Assembly: GCF_001673315.1 (NCBI RefSeq)
Contig: NZ_LZLQ01000141.1
Coordinates: 1 to 64,000, forward strand
From: Mycobacterium asiaticum
GTDB taxonomy: Bacteria > Actinomycetota > Actinomycetes > Mycobacteriales > Mycobacteriaceae
Reading direction: 5' to 3'
DNA length: 64,000 nucleotides
In this document: in pieces, positions 44,835-53,203 of the stretch
Position numbering within the stretch: position 1 is the stretch's first letter
How the letters are laid out: every line of letters starts with the position of its first letter
Made by a program: the position numbers and the translations under genes
Notes under the pieces: model-generated
What the model was told of the DNA's origin: nothing
Databases searched by the model: none
What the model saw: the letters and a program-made list of their open reading frames with translations, nothing else

Positions 44835-44996
44835 TTACTTGGGGCGTTTCAAGTACGCGACGTGTTGCTCGCCGGTCGGGCCGGGCAACACCGAAACCAG
44901 CTCCCAGCCATCGGCTCCCCATTGGTCGAGGATCTGCTTGGTTGCGTGGGTGAGCAGCGGAACCGTCGCGTACTCCCATGTGGTGGGTTGGGTCAT
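44835..44996 (-). CDS. Small DUF4177-like protein (Rv3678A-like)
   Basis: 53 aa, start ATG 44996, stop TAA 44835. It begins MTQPTTWEYATVPLL and contains WGADGWELVSV, the DUF4177 signature (LNxxGxxGWELV). Codon third positions are GC-rich. It is 10 bp before the RidA-family gene. Function unknown. Confidence 0.85.
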   Translation of the reverse strand: MTQPTTWEYATVPLLTHATKQILDQWGADGWELVSVLPGPTGEQHVAYLKRPK

Positions 44997-45036
44997 GCCG
45001 CGAGCTTATCGGCCGGACCGCTAGGGCTAGCATGCG

Positions 45037-46059
45037 ATGGTGGCAAACACTTCAAGCGGCGGGAGTGCCGTCGGGTGGCCGTCGCGTCTGTCGAAGGCCC
45101 GTCTGCACTTCGTAACCGGCAAGGGCGGCACCGGAAAGTCGACCATTGCCGCGGCACTGGCGCTGACTCTAGCCGCCGGTGGGCGCAAGGTCCTGCTCGT
45201 CGAAGTCGAAGGGCGCCAAGGGATTGCGCAACTCTTCGACGTCCCGCCACTGCCTTACCAGGAAGTCAAGATCGCGACCGCCGAACGGGGCGGCCAGGTC
45301 AATGCCCTGGCGATCGACATCGAGGCCGCGTTCCTGGAATACCTCGACATGTTCTACAACCTGGGCATTGCCGGCCGGGCAATGCGCCGCATCGGCGCCA
45401 TCGAGTTCGCCACGACCATCGCCCCCGGTCTGCGTGACGTGCTGCTCACCGGCAAGATCAAGGAGACCGTGATCCGCGTCGACAAGAACCGGTTGCCGCT
45501 GTATGACGCGATCGTGGTCGACGCTCCCCCGACCGGCCGCATTGCCCGCTTCCTGGACGTCACCAAGGCGGTGTCGGATCTGGCTAAGGGCGGCCCCGTG
45601 CATTCGCAAGCCGAGGGAGTGGTCAAGCTCCTGCACTCCGATCAGACCGCCATCCACCTGGTCACGCTGCTGGAAGCGTTGCCGGTGCAGGAAACCATGG
45701 AAGCCATCGAGGAACTTGCCGAGATGGAACTTCCGATCGGCAGCGTGATCGTCAACCGCAATATCCCGGCGCATCTGCCGCCCGGCGACCTGGCCAAGGC
45801 CGCCGAGGGCGTCATCGACGCGGACTCGGTGCGGTCCGGGTTGGCGCTGGCCGGACTCGATTTGGACGAGGCGGACTTCGCCGGACTGCTCACCGAGACC
45901 GTCGAGCACGCGACGCGGATCACCGCCCGTTCCGAGACGGCCCAACAACTCGACGCGCTGCAGGTGCCGCGGCTGGAATTACCGACCATTTCCGACGGCG
46001 TCGATTTGGGCAGCCTTTACGAACTCTCGGAAGTACTTGCACAGCAGGGGGTTCGATGA
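45037..46059 (+). CDS. ArsA/Get3-type ATPase, first of a pair (Rv3679-like)
   Basis: 340 aa. P-loop FVTGKGGTGKSTIAAALA (signature deviant Walker A of ArsA/Get3), switch I-type VEGRQGIAQLF, and switch II around VVDAPPTGRIARFLD. Eukaryotic Get3 inserts tail-anchored proteins; bacterial ArsA pumps arsenite with ArsB, which is absent here. The two ATPases of this pair probably act together, as reported for the M. tuberculosis homologues. Divergent from the DUF4177 gene. Confidence 0.92.
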   Translation: MVANTSSGGSAVGWPSRLSKARLHFVTGKGGTGKSTIAAALALTLAAGGRKVLLVEVEGRQGIAQLFDVPPLPYQEVKIATAERGGQVNALAIDIEAAFLEYLDMFYNLGIAGRAMRRIGAIEFATTIAPGLRDVLLTGKIKETVIRVDKNRLPLYDAIVVDAPPTGRIARFLDVTKAVSDLAKGGPVHSQAEGVVKLLHSDQTAIHLVTLLEALPVQETMEAIEELAEMELPIGSVIVNRNIPAHLPPGDLAKAAEGVIDADSVRSGLALAGLDLDEADFAGLLTETVEHATRITARSETAQQLDALQVPRLELPTISDGVDLGSLYELSEVLAQQGVR

Positions 46060-47198
46060 CTGCACCGCATCCGCACAAGCCGACGCCACTGGACATGGCC
46101 GCCCTGCTGGCCGACACCACCAATCGGGTGGTGGTGTGCTGCGGGGCCGGCGGGGTCGGAAAGACCACGACGGCGGCGGCGATCGCGTTGCGGGCCGCCG
46201 AATACGGTCGCACCGTCGTCGTTTTGACGATCGACCCGGCCAAGCGGCTCGCACAAGCGTTGGGCGTCAACGACCTTGGCAACACACCTCAGCGCGTGCC
46301 ATTGGCGCCGGAAGTGCCTGGCGAGCTGCACGCGATGATGCTGGACATGCGCCGCACATTCGACGAGATGGTGGTCCAGTACTCGGGAACGGCTCGGGCA
46401 CAGTCGATTCTGGATAACCAGTTCTATCAAACCGTCGCCACCTCTCTCGCCGGCACGCAGGAATACATGGCCATGGAGAAACTGGGACAGCTGCTGGCAC
46501 AAGACCGCTGGGACTTGGTGGTGGTCGATACCCCACCCTCGCGCAACGCGCTGGATTTCCTGGATGCCCCTAAACGGCTGGGCAGTTTCATGGACAGCCG
46601 CCTGTGGCGGTTGCTGCTGGCACCCGGTCGCGGCATTGGCCGGTTGGTCACCGGCGCGATGGGTCTGGCCATGAAGGCGATGTCGACGATTCTCGGTTCC
46701 CAGATGCTGGGCGACGCGGCAGCCTTCGTGCAGTCGCTGGATGCCACGTTCGGTGGGTTCCGCGAGAAGGCCGACCGGACCTATGCGTTGCTGAAGCGAC
46801 GCGGCACTCAGTTCGTCGTTGTCTCGGCCGCCGAACCCGATGCGTTGCGAGAGGCGTCGTTCTTCGTCGACCGACTGTCCCAGGAAGGGATGCCGCTAGC
46901 GGGGCTGGTGTTGAACCGCACCCATCCGATGTTGTGCTCGTTACCCGTCGAGCGGGCCATCGATGCGATCGAAACGCTCCAGACCGAAGCCTCCGACTCG
47001 GACGCGGCAGCGTTGGCGGCGGGCGTCCTGCGCATTCATGCCGATCGCGCACAGACAGCCAAGCGGGAGATCCGGCTGTTGTCCCGGTTCACCGGGGCCA
47101 ACCCGCACGTGCCCATCGTCGGGGTCCCGTCGCTGCCGTTCGACGTCTCGGACCTGGAGGCCTTGCGCGCTCTGGCCGACCAGATCACCTCAACCTGA
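46056..47198 (+). CDS. ArsA/Get3-type ATPase, second of a pair (Rv3680-like)
   Basis: 380 aa. P-loop VCCGAGGVGKTTTAAAIAL, LTIDPAKRLAQALG, and VVVDTPPSRNALDFLDAP (switch II). A hydrophobic stretch around LLLAPGRGIGRLVTGAMGLAM may form the client groove. The start overlaps the previous stop by ATGA, so the two subunits are likely made in equal amounts and may form a heterodimer. Confidence 0.92.
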   Translation: MTAPHPHKPTPLDMAALLADTTNRVVVCCGAGGVGKTTTAAAIALRAAEYGRTVVVLTIDPAKRLAQALGVNDLGNTPQRVPLAPEVPGELHAMMLDMRRTFDEMVVQYSGTARAQSILDNQFYQTVATSLAGTQEYMAMEKLGQLLAQDRWDLVVVDTPPSRNALDFLDAPKRLGSFMDSRLWRLLLAPGRGIGRLVTGAMGLAMKAMSTILGSQMLGDAAAFVQSLDATFGGFREKADRTYALLKRRGTQFVVVSAAEPDALREASFFVDRLSQEGMPLAGLVLNRTHPMLCSLPVERAIDAIETLQTEASDSDAAALAAGVLRIHADRAQTAKREIRLLSRFTGANPHVPIVGVPSLPFDVSDLEALRALADQITST

Positions 47199-47298
47199 AG
47201 CCCTGACCTGCGGTTATAGCGTCGTCATGAGGTGTAGTTCAACGTCGATTCGAGACCGTCGACTGGGGCACGGCACTGCGTTCCGCACAAAATCGTCC

Positions 47299-47357
47299 CT
47301 GACCAGCGGGAATGACTCGGAAAAGTAGTGCGACAAGCTAAGCTGTAACACAAATGT
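47299..47357 (+). repeat. Promoter-like repeat copy A
   Basis: It contains CTGACC-AGCGGG, AGTAGTGCG and AGCTAAGCTGTAACA in the same order and spacing (within 1 nt) as copy B at 47573-47633. TAAGCT fits a TANNNT -10 box. Confidence 0.6.
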
Positions 47358-47572
47358 CATGATGGAACGCCGGAACTGACCGGCGACTCCCGCCCAGCGC
47401 TCCGGTGCTACCTCACAGTTGTATTCGTCCGGTCCGGCGCCGAACGTTACATCCGAAGCAGGGGCCGTAACGCACCGGCCAACACGCCGCCAACCAGCGA
47501 TGATTCGCGTTATTTGACGCCGATCTAACGGCGATTTGAAATGGACAGCTGTCCGAAACCGGAAAAACCCCT

Positions 47573-47633
47573 CTGACCTGCGGGTATTAAAGTGCGTCAG
47601 TAGTACGCCCAGCTAAGTTGTAACAATAACGCA
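47573..47633 (+). repeat. Promoter-like repeat copy B
   Basis: It contains CTGACC-TGCGGG, AGTAGTACG and AGCTAAGTTGTAACA. TAAGTT fits a TANNNT -10 box. The distance between copies is 274 bp. Confidence 0.6.
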
Positions 47634-47666
47634 ATGAGGAGTGCGACTTATACCGGCCGCTCATGT

Positions 47667-47709
47667 CTAGCTGGGTCTAGCTGCGGCCTAGCTGGGGCCT
47701 AGCTGCGGG
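47667..47709. repeat. Four tandem CTAGCTG units
   Basis: Units of 10-11 bp: CTAGCTGGGT, CTAGCTGCGGC, CTAGCTGGGGC, CTAGCTGCGGG. CTAG is rare in high-GC genomes, so four in 43 bp is notable. It ends 6 bp from the whiB4 stop. Confidence 0.8.
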
Positions 47710-47715
47710 AAGCGG

Positions 47716-48066
47716 TCAGATGACGTTGCGGCGCTTGCGCTTGTCCAGGTAGTCCGACCAGGAGACCACCTCAGGGTGCTGCTTGAGCAGTGCCCGGCGT
47801 TGACGCTCGGTCATACCGCCCCACACGCCGAACTCCACTTTGTTGTCCAGCGCGTCCGCGGCGCATTCCTGCATGACTGGGCAGTGCCGGCAGATGACGG
47901 CGGCCTTGCGCTGCGCGGCTCCGCGGACAAATAGCTCGTCGGGATCGGTTGTCCGGCACAACGCCTGCGACACCCAGGTGATGCGCTCCTCTGCTTCGAC
48001 GCTGCGGAGCAGGTTACCCGTGGACGTGAGGTTGGTCCTCCGTGCGCCCGGACGTGTTCCTGACAC
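47716..48066 (-). CDS. whiB4: WhiB4, iron-sulfur redox regulator
   Basis: 116-aa Wbl protein, corresponding to Rv3681c. The four [4Fe-4S] ligands are C37, C59, C62 and C68 (CRHCPVMQEC holds three), followed by the turn GVWGGMTERQRRAL and a basic C-terminus. It senses oxygen/NO and condenses DNA under oxidative stress in M. tuberculosis. GTG 48066 gives the homologous N-terminus MSGTRPGARRTNL; the frame is open 25 codons more. Confidence 0.95.
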   Translation of the reverse strand: MSGTRPGARRTNLTSTGNLLRSVEAEERITWVSQALCRTTDPDELFVRGAAQRKAAVICRHCPVMQECAADALDNKVEFGVWGGMTERQRRALLKQHPEVVSWSDYLDKRKRRNVI

Positions 48067-48232
48067 GAGCTGTTCCCTTCCTCCCGGCCGCTCGTCGCGA
48101 CCGCCCAACCCGGTTCCAGCCGATGAAGCGATTTGAGCCACATTGCGAGCATCGGTGTTACCTGAATCTCACTGCAGATATAAGTTAGGTGGTCGGGTGC
48201 CAATTGCGCAACAGTCCGATAACGCTTTTTCT

Positions 48233-48246
48233 GGGACGATCGTCCC
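48233..48246. promoter_or_regulatory. 14-bp perfect palindrome GGGACGATCGTCCC
   Basis: GGGACGA at 48233-48239 is exactly mirrored by TCGTCCC at 48240-48246. Placed between divergent whiB4 and ponA2, about 167 bp from the whiB4 start; a candidate regulator site. Confidence 0.4.
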
Positions 48247-48414
48247 GTCTGGCACCGGACGGCCGGGGGAAACAAGCTCAGCCTGTCTCATTTTGGGGCT
48301 CTGACCAGTGACGTCGCCGTCACTTTAGCCCCGATTAGGGGTGGCGGAACAGTACGACACCTGCTAAAGAATTTTTTCCGGGCCGCGCGGCGGGGCACCG
48401 TCACAAGGGGTCGC

Positions 48415-48420
48415 TACTGT
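48415..48420 (+). promoter_or_regulatory. -10 element for leaderless ponA2 mRNA
   Basis: TACTGT with 7 nt to the ATG at 48428, the spacing of a transcript starting on the start codon. Confidence 0.45.
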
Positions 48421-48427
48421 AGTACGC

Positions 48428-50866
48428 ATGTCCGAGCGTCCCCCGGTCGCAATCACGCTACTCAAGTTGGCCGGCTTCTGCGTGCTCGCCAGCGTGGTGG
48501 CCACTGCGCTGATGTTCCCCTTCGCCGGTGGTATCGGATTGATGTCCAACCGAGCCTCGGAAGTGGTCGCGAACGGCTCGGCACAGCTGCTCGAGGGGCA
48601 GGTTCCCGCGGTGTCGACCATGGTCGACGCAAAGGGCAACACCATCGCGTGGCTCTACTCTCAGCGCCGATTCGAGGTTCCCACCGACAAGATCGCCAAC
48701 ACTATGAAGTTGGCGATCGTTTCCATCGAAGACAAGCGGTTCGCCGATCACAACGGGGTGGACTGGAAAGGCACGCTGACCGGTCTGGCGGGCTATGCGT
48801 CCGGTGACGTCGACACCCGCGGCGGTTCCACCATTGAGCAGCAGTACGTCAAGAACTACCAGCTGCTGGTCACCGCGCAGACCGACGCGGAGAAGCGGGC
48901 GGCCGTCGAGACCACCCCGGCGCGCAAGCTGCGTGAGATCCGGATGGCGCTGACCCTGGACAAAACATTCACCAAACCGGAGATCCTGACCCGTTACCTG
49001 AACCTGGTGTCCTTCGGTAACAACTCGTTCGGCGTCCAGGACGCCGCGCAGACCTATTTCGGCGTCAACGCGATCGACCTGAACTGGCAGCAGGCGGCCC
49101 TGCTGGCCGGCATGGTCCAGTCGACCAGCGCGCTCAACCCCTACACCAACCCCGAGGGCGCGCTGGCCCGGCGGAACCTGGTGTTGGACACGATGATCGA
49201 GAACATCCCCGCCGAGGCTGACGCACTGCGGGCGGCCAAAGCCCAGCCGTTGGGCATCCTGCCGCAGCCCAACGAGTTGCCACGTGGCTGCATCGCAGCC
49301 GGTGACCGGGCGTTCTTCTGCGACTACGTCCAGGAGTATCTGTCGCGGGCGGGCATCAGCAAGGAGCAGGTGGCCAGAGGCGGTTACCTCATTCGCACCA
49401 CGCTGGATCCCGATGTCCAGATCCCGGTGAAGGCGGCCATCGACAAGTTCGCTCCCCCGACGCTGTCCGGCATTTCCAGCGTGATGAGCGTGATCCTGCC
49501 CGGCAAGACATCCCACAAAGTGGTGGCTATGGCCAGTAACCGCAAGTACGGGCTCGACACCGAGGCCGGCGAGACCATGCGCCCGCAACCGTTCTCGTTG
49601 GTCGGCGACGGCGCCGGGTCGATCTTCAAGCTCTTCACCACCGCTGCCGCCATGGATATGGGCATGGGCATCAACGCCAACCTCGACGTGCCGCCCCGCT
49701 TCCAAGCCAAAGGCTTGGGCAGTGGTGGCGCCAAAGGCTGCCCCAAAGACACCTGGTGCGTGGTCAACGCGGGCAACTACCGCGGGTCGATGAATGTGAC
49801 CGATGCGCTGGCCACTTCACCCAACACGGCATTCGCCAAGCTGATCTCGCAAATCGGGGTGTCCCGTGCGGTCGACATGGCCATTAAATTGGGCCTGCGG
49901 TCTTATGCCAACCCGGGCACCGCCCGCGACTACAACCCCGACAGCAACGAAAGCCTGGCGGACTTCGTGAAACGGCAGAACATCGGCTCGTTCACGCTGG
50001 GCCCCATCGAAGTCAATGCGCTGGAGTTGTCGAATGTGGCGGCGACCCTGTCCTCCGGCGGCATGTGGTGCCCGCCCAACCCGATCGACAAGCTGATCGA
50101 CCGCAACGGCAACGAGGTCTCGGTCACCACCGAGACGTGTGAGCAGGTGGTCCCCGAAGGGCTGGCCAACACCCTGGCCAACGCCATGAGCAAGGACGCG
50201 GTAGGGAGTGGCACGGCAGCCGGTTCGGCCGGTGCGGCCGGATGGAATCTGCCCGTGTCGGGTAAAACCGGTACCACCGAAGCACACCGATCCTCGGGTT
50301 TCGTGGGTTTCACCAACCGCTACGCCGCAGCGAACTACATCTACGACGACTCCCCCTCGCCGACGGACCTCTGTTCGGCCCCGTTGCGCCACTGCGGCAG
50401 CGGCGACCTGTACGGCGGTAACGAGCCCGCCCGCACCTGGTTCACCGCACTGCAACCGATCGCGAACAACTTCGGCGACGTGCACCTGCCGCCCACCGAT
50501 CCGCGGTACATGGACGGCTCTCCCGCCGGCCGGGTACCCAGCGTGGCCGGTCTGGATGTCGACCAGGCCCGGCAGCGGCTGAGAGACGCCGGTTTTCAGG
50601 TCGCCGACCAGCCCAATTCGGTCAACAGCTCGGCCAAGTACGGCCAGGTCGTCGGCACAACCCCCAGCGGCCAGACAATTCCTGGTTCAATCGTGACGAT
50701 CCAGATCAGTAACGGCATCGCGCCGCCACCTCCGCCGCCCCCAGAGGCCAGCCTTCCGCCGGACGTCGTGGGATCCCAGGTCGTCGAGATACCCGGCCTG
50801 CCGCCGATCACGATTCCGCTGCTGGCGCCGCCGCCACCGCCGGCGGGAGCACCGCCGCCACCCTAA
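48428..50866 (+). CDS. ponA2: Class A penicillin-binding protein PonA2 with PASTA domain
   Basis: 812 aa, corresponding to Rv3682. N-terminal membrane anchor (residues ~8-35), glycosyltransferase 51 domain (IEDKRFADHNGVDWKG, RGGSTIEQQYVKN), transpeptidase domain with active-site SxxK in GSIFKLFTT and SGKTGTTE (KTG), one PASTA domain (VPSVAGLDVDQARQRLRDAG) and a Pro-rich tail. It polymerises and cross-links peptidoglycan and is needed for non-replicating survival in M. tuberculosis. Intact. Confidence 0.96.
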   Translation: MSERPPVAITLLKLAGFCVLASVVATALMFPFAGGIGLMSNRASEVVANGSAQLLEGQVPAVSTMVDAKGNTIAWLYSQRRFEVPTDKIANTMKLAIVSIEDKRFADHNGVDWKGTLTGLAGYASGDVDTRGGSTIEQQYVKNYQLLVTAQTDAEKRAAVETTPARKLREIRMALTLDKTFTKPEILTRYLNLVSFGNNSFGVQDAAQTYFGVNAIDLNWQQAALLAGMVQSTSALNPYTNPEGALARRNLVLDTMIENIPAEADALRAAKAQPLGILPQPNELPRGCIAAGDRAFFCDYVQEYLSRAGISKEQVARGGYLIRTTLDPDVQIPVKAAIDKFAPPTLSGISSVMSVILPGKTSHKVVAMASNRKYGLDTEAGETMRPQPFSLVGDGAGSIFKLFTTAAAMDMGMGINANLDVPPRFQAKGLGSGGAKGCPKDTWCVVNAGNYRGSMNVTDALATSPNTAFAKLISQIGVSRAVDMAIKLGLRSYANPGTARDYNPDSNESLADFVKRQNIGSFTLGPIEVNALELSNVAATLSSGGMWCPPNPIDKLIDRNGNEVSVTTETCEQVVPEGLANTLANAMSKDAVGSGTAAGSAGAAGWNLPVSGKTGTTEAHRSSGFVGFTNRYAAANYIYDDSPSPTDLCSAPLRHCGSGDLYGGNEPARTWFTALQPIANNFGDVHLPPTDPRYMDGSPAGRVPSVAGLDVDQARQRLRDAGFQVADQPNSVNSSAKYGQVVGTTPSGQTIPGSIVTIQISNGIAPPPPPPPEASLPPDVVGSQVVEIPGLPPITIPLLAPPPPPAGAPPPP

Positions 50867-50910
50867 GCGCTGATCGCGTCAGAGACGCGCATCAGGCTGC
50901 GTACCGGCAG

Positions 50911-50916
50911 TAAACT
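50911..50916 (+). promoter_or_regulatory. -10 element for leaderless metallophosphoesterase mRNA
   Basis: TAAACT with 7 nt to ATG 50924. It is separate from ponA2, whose stop is 45 bp upstream. Confidence 0.45.
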
Positions 50917-50923
50917 GCTTGGC

Positions 50924-51892
50924 ATGGCTGACGTCCGCCCGATTGCTCCCATCCTGTTGCGAACCGGCGCTGCCGCTGTGGGTTCGGCGGTTGCCGGAGT
51001 GGGTTATGCCGCACTGGTCGAGCGCAATGCGTTCGTGCTGCGCGAGGTGACGATCCCCGTCCTGAGTCCGGGGTCCACGCCGCTGCGAGTGCTGCACATC
51101 AGCGACCTGCATATGACACCCAACCAGCGGCGTAAGCAGGCCTGGCTGCGTGAGTTGGCCAGCTGGGACCCCGACCTAGTGGTCAACACCGGCGACAATC
51201 TCGCGCACCCAAAGGCGGTGCCGGCGGTGGTTCAGTCGTTGGGTGACCTGCTGTCCCGGCCCGGGGTTTTCGTCTTCGGCAGCAATGATTATTTCGGTCC
51301 GCGACCGAAGAATCCGCTGAACTACCTCAGCAACCCCGGTCATCGGGTGCGTGGTGAACCGCTGCCCTGGCAGGACTTGCGGGCGGCGTTCACCGAGCGC
51401 GGCTGGTTGGACATGACGCACACCCGGCGCGAATTCGAGGTGGCCGGCCTGCACGTTGCCGCCGCGGGCGTCGACGATCCACACATCGACCGGGACCGGT
51501 ACGACACGATCGCCGGTCCGGCGAGCCCGGCCGCCAACCTCAGGCTGGGCTTGACCCACTCCCCGGAGCCGCGGGTGCTGGACCGTTTCGCTGCCGACGG
51601 CTACCAACTGGTGATGGCCGGGCATACGCACGGCGGGCAGCTGTGCCTGCCGCTTTACGGGGCCATCGTCACCAATTGCGGCTTGGATCGGTCCCGCGCC
51701 AAAGGCGCATCCCGGTGGGGTGCGGACACACTCCTGCATGTCTCAGCGGGCATCGGCACTTCCCCGTTCGCACCGGTGCGGTTCTGCTGCCGGCCCGAGG
51801 CCACTTTGTTGACGCTGATCGCCACCCCGATGGGTGGCCGGGAATCGACCAGCAATCTGGGTCGTTCGCAGCCAACAGTTTCGGTGCGTTGA
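50924..51892 (+). CDS. Metallophosphoesterase (Rv3683-like)
   Basis: 322 aa, calcineurin-like fold. Metal ligands are in LHISDLHMT (DxH), LVVNTGDNLAH (GDN), FGSNDYFG (GNHD-like, here SND), and AGHTHGGQLCLP (GHxH). An N-terminal membrane helix (LLRTGAAAVGSAVAGVGYAAL) suggests it is anchored. The class acts on lipid or nucleotide phosphoesters; substrate unknown. The first residue of the usual GNHD is replaced by Ser. Confidence 0.88.
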   Translation: MADVRPIAPILLRTGAAAVGSAVAGVGYAALVERNAFVLREVTIPVLSPGSTPLRVLHISDLHMTPNQRRKQAWLRELASWDPDLVVNTGDNLAHPKAVPAVVQSLGDLLSRPGVFVFGSNDYFGPRPKNPLNYLSNPGHRVRGEPLPWQDLRAAFTERGWLDMTHTRREFEVAGLHVAAAGVDDPHIDRDRYDTIAGPASPAANLRLGLTHSPEPRVLDRFAADGYQLVMAGHTHGGQLCLPLYGAIVTNCGLDRSRAKGASRWGADTLLHVSAGIGTSPFAPVRFCCRPEATLLTLIATPMGGRESTSNLGRSQPTVSVR

Positions 51893-53004
51893 CACAACGG
51901 ACCCGCACCGCGGTCCGCAGCCTGCCCCGCGACTGGGTCGACAATGCGATCCGGCTGATCGAGGCCGATGCACGCCGTAGCGCCGACACGCACCTGCTGC
52001 GCTATCCCCTGCCGTCGGCCTGGTCGAGTGCAGGTCCTGATGCTCAAGTGGCGCTCTATCTCAAAGATGAGACGACCCACATCACGGGCAGCCTCAAGCA
52101 CCGGCTGGCACGGTCATTGTTCCTTTATGCACTGTGCAATGGATGGATCGGCGAGGGCACCACGGTGGTCGAGGCGTCCTCTGGTTCGACGGCGGTGTCC
52201 GAAGCCTATTTCGCGGCGCTGCTGGGTTTGCCTTTCGTCGCCGTGGTGCCGGTGGCAACGAGCGCGGCCAAGATCGCGTTGATCGAATCCCACGGCGGCC
52301 GTTGCCATTTCGTGAAATACGCCAGTGACGTCTATGCCGAGGCGGCACGGGTCGCCGCAGAGACGGGCGGCCACTACCTGGACCAGTTCACTAACGCCGA
52401 GCGTGCCACCGACTGGCGGGGCAACAACAACATCGCCGAGTCGATCTACGAGCAGTTGGGCGAAGAGACGCACCCCATACCCAGCTGGATCGTCGTGGGA
52501 GCCGGTACTGGGGGAACCAGCGCAACGATTGGCCGTTACATCCGCTATCGGCGGCACGCCACCCGGTTGTGCGTCGTGGACCCGGAGAACTCCGCCTTCT
52601 TTCCCGCTTACGCCGAAGATCGGTACGACATCACGACGGGCGCGTCGTCGCGCATCGAGGGCATCGGTCGTCCGCGCGTTGAGCCGTCGTTTCTTCCCTC
52701 CGTAGTCGACCGCATGGTCTCGGTCCCGGACGCAGCGTCGATCGCCGCCTGCCGTCACGTCAGCGCCGTGCTGGGACGCCGGGTGGGGCCGTCGACGGGC
52801 ACCAACATATGGGGCGCCTTCGGGCTACTGGCCGAAATGGTCGCGGCGGGCCGCAGTGGCTCGCTGGTGACCTTGTTGGCCGACAGCGGCGATCGCTACT
52901 CCGACACCTACTTCAACGACGAGTGGGTGGCCGCTCAGGGACTGGATCTGACGGGACCCGCTCAGGCACTGGTCGAATTCGAGCGGTCTTGTCAGTGGAA
53001 CTGA
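51889..53004 (+). CDS. PLP-dependent cysteine synthase-like lyase (Rv3684-like)
   Basis: 371 aa, fold type II PLP enzyme. The PLP Lys lies in THITGSLKHRLARSL, the substrate loop is EASSGSTAVSEAY, and the phosphate-binding loop is GAGTGGTSATIG. Rv3684 is annotated as a probable lyase/cysteine synthase-like protein. No canonical ATG is near the homologous start; TTG 51889 overlaps the previous stop as TTGA, so I use it. Translational coupling with the metallophosphoesterase is likely. Confidence 0.85.
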   Translation: MTQRTRTAVRSLPRDWVDNAIRLIEADARRSADTHLLRYPLPSAWSSAGPDAQVALYLKDETTHITGSLKHRLARSLFLYALCNGWIGEGTTVVEASSGSTAVSEAYFAALLGLPFVAVVPVATSAAKIALIESHGGRCHFVKYASDVYAEAARVAAETGGHYLDQFTNAERATDWRGNNNIAESIYEQLGEETHPIPSWIVVGAGTGGTSATIGRYIRYRRHATRLCVVDPENSAFFPAYAEDRYDITTGASSRIEGIGRPRVEPSFLPSVVDRMVSVPDAASIAACRHVSAVLGRRVGPSTGTNIWGAFGLLAEMVAAGRSGSLVTLLADSGDRYSDTYFNDEWVAAQGLDLTGPAQALVEFERSCQWN

Positions 53005-53065
53005 GTCGCCGACCTGCCGTTTGGGAGGTGGCTGGCTCGGTGCGATACGCTGTCGTGGCTTCAAG

Positions 53066-53139
<74 letters not shown>

Positions 53140-53167
53140 CTCGGTGATGTGTCAAGACATCGGAATA

Positions 53168-53203
53168 GCCCTGAACCCTCCTCTGGGGTTCGGGGCTTTT
53201 CTT
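53168..53203 (+). terminator. Intrinsic terminator after tRNA-Pro
   Basis: An 11-bp stem pairs 53168-53178 with 53186-53196 around a TCCTCTG loop and is followed by TTTTCTTC. It begins 29 nt past the tRNA. Confidence 0.8.

Larger units (their letters stand above)
47199..47715. other. 517-bp intergenic region with duplicated promoter-like segments
   Basis: No protein gene was seen. It holds two imperfect copies of a ~60-bp segment (47299-47357 and 47573-47633) and a tandem array (47667-47709), annotated separately. GC content is lower than in the flanking genes. The region could encode one or two small RNAs on the plus strand, the second running towards the 3' end of whiB4. Confidence 0.5.
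48067..48427. other. whiB4/ponA2 divergent region
   Basis: 361 bp without a gene. It holds a 14-bp palindrome (48233-48246) and the ponA2 -10 (48415-48420). The whiB4 promoter must lie here too, but no clear -35/-10 pair stood out. Confidence 0.5.
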
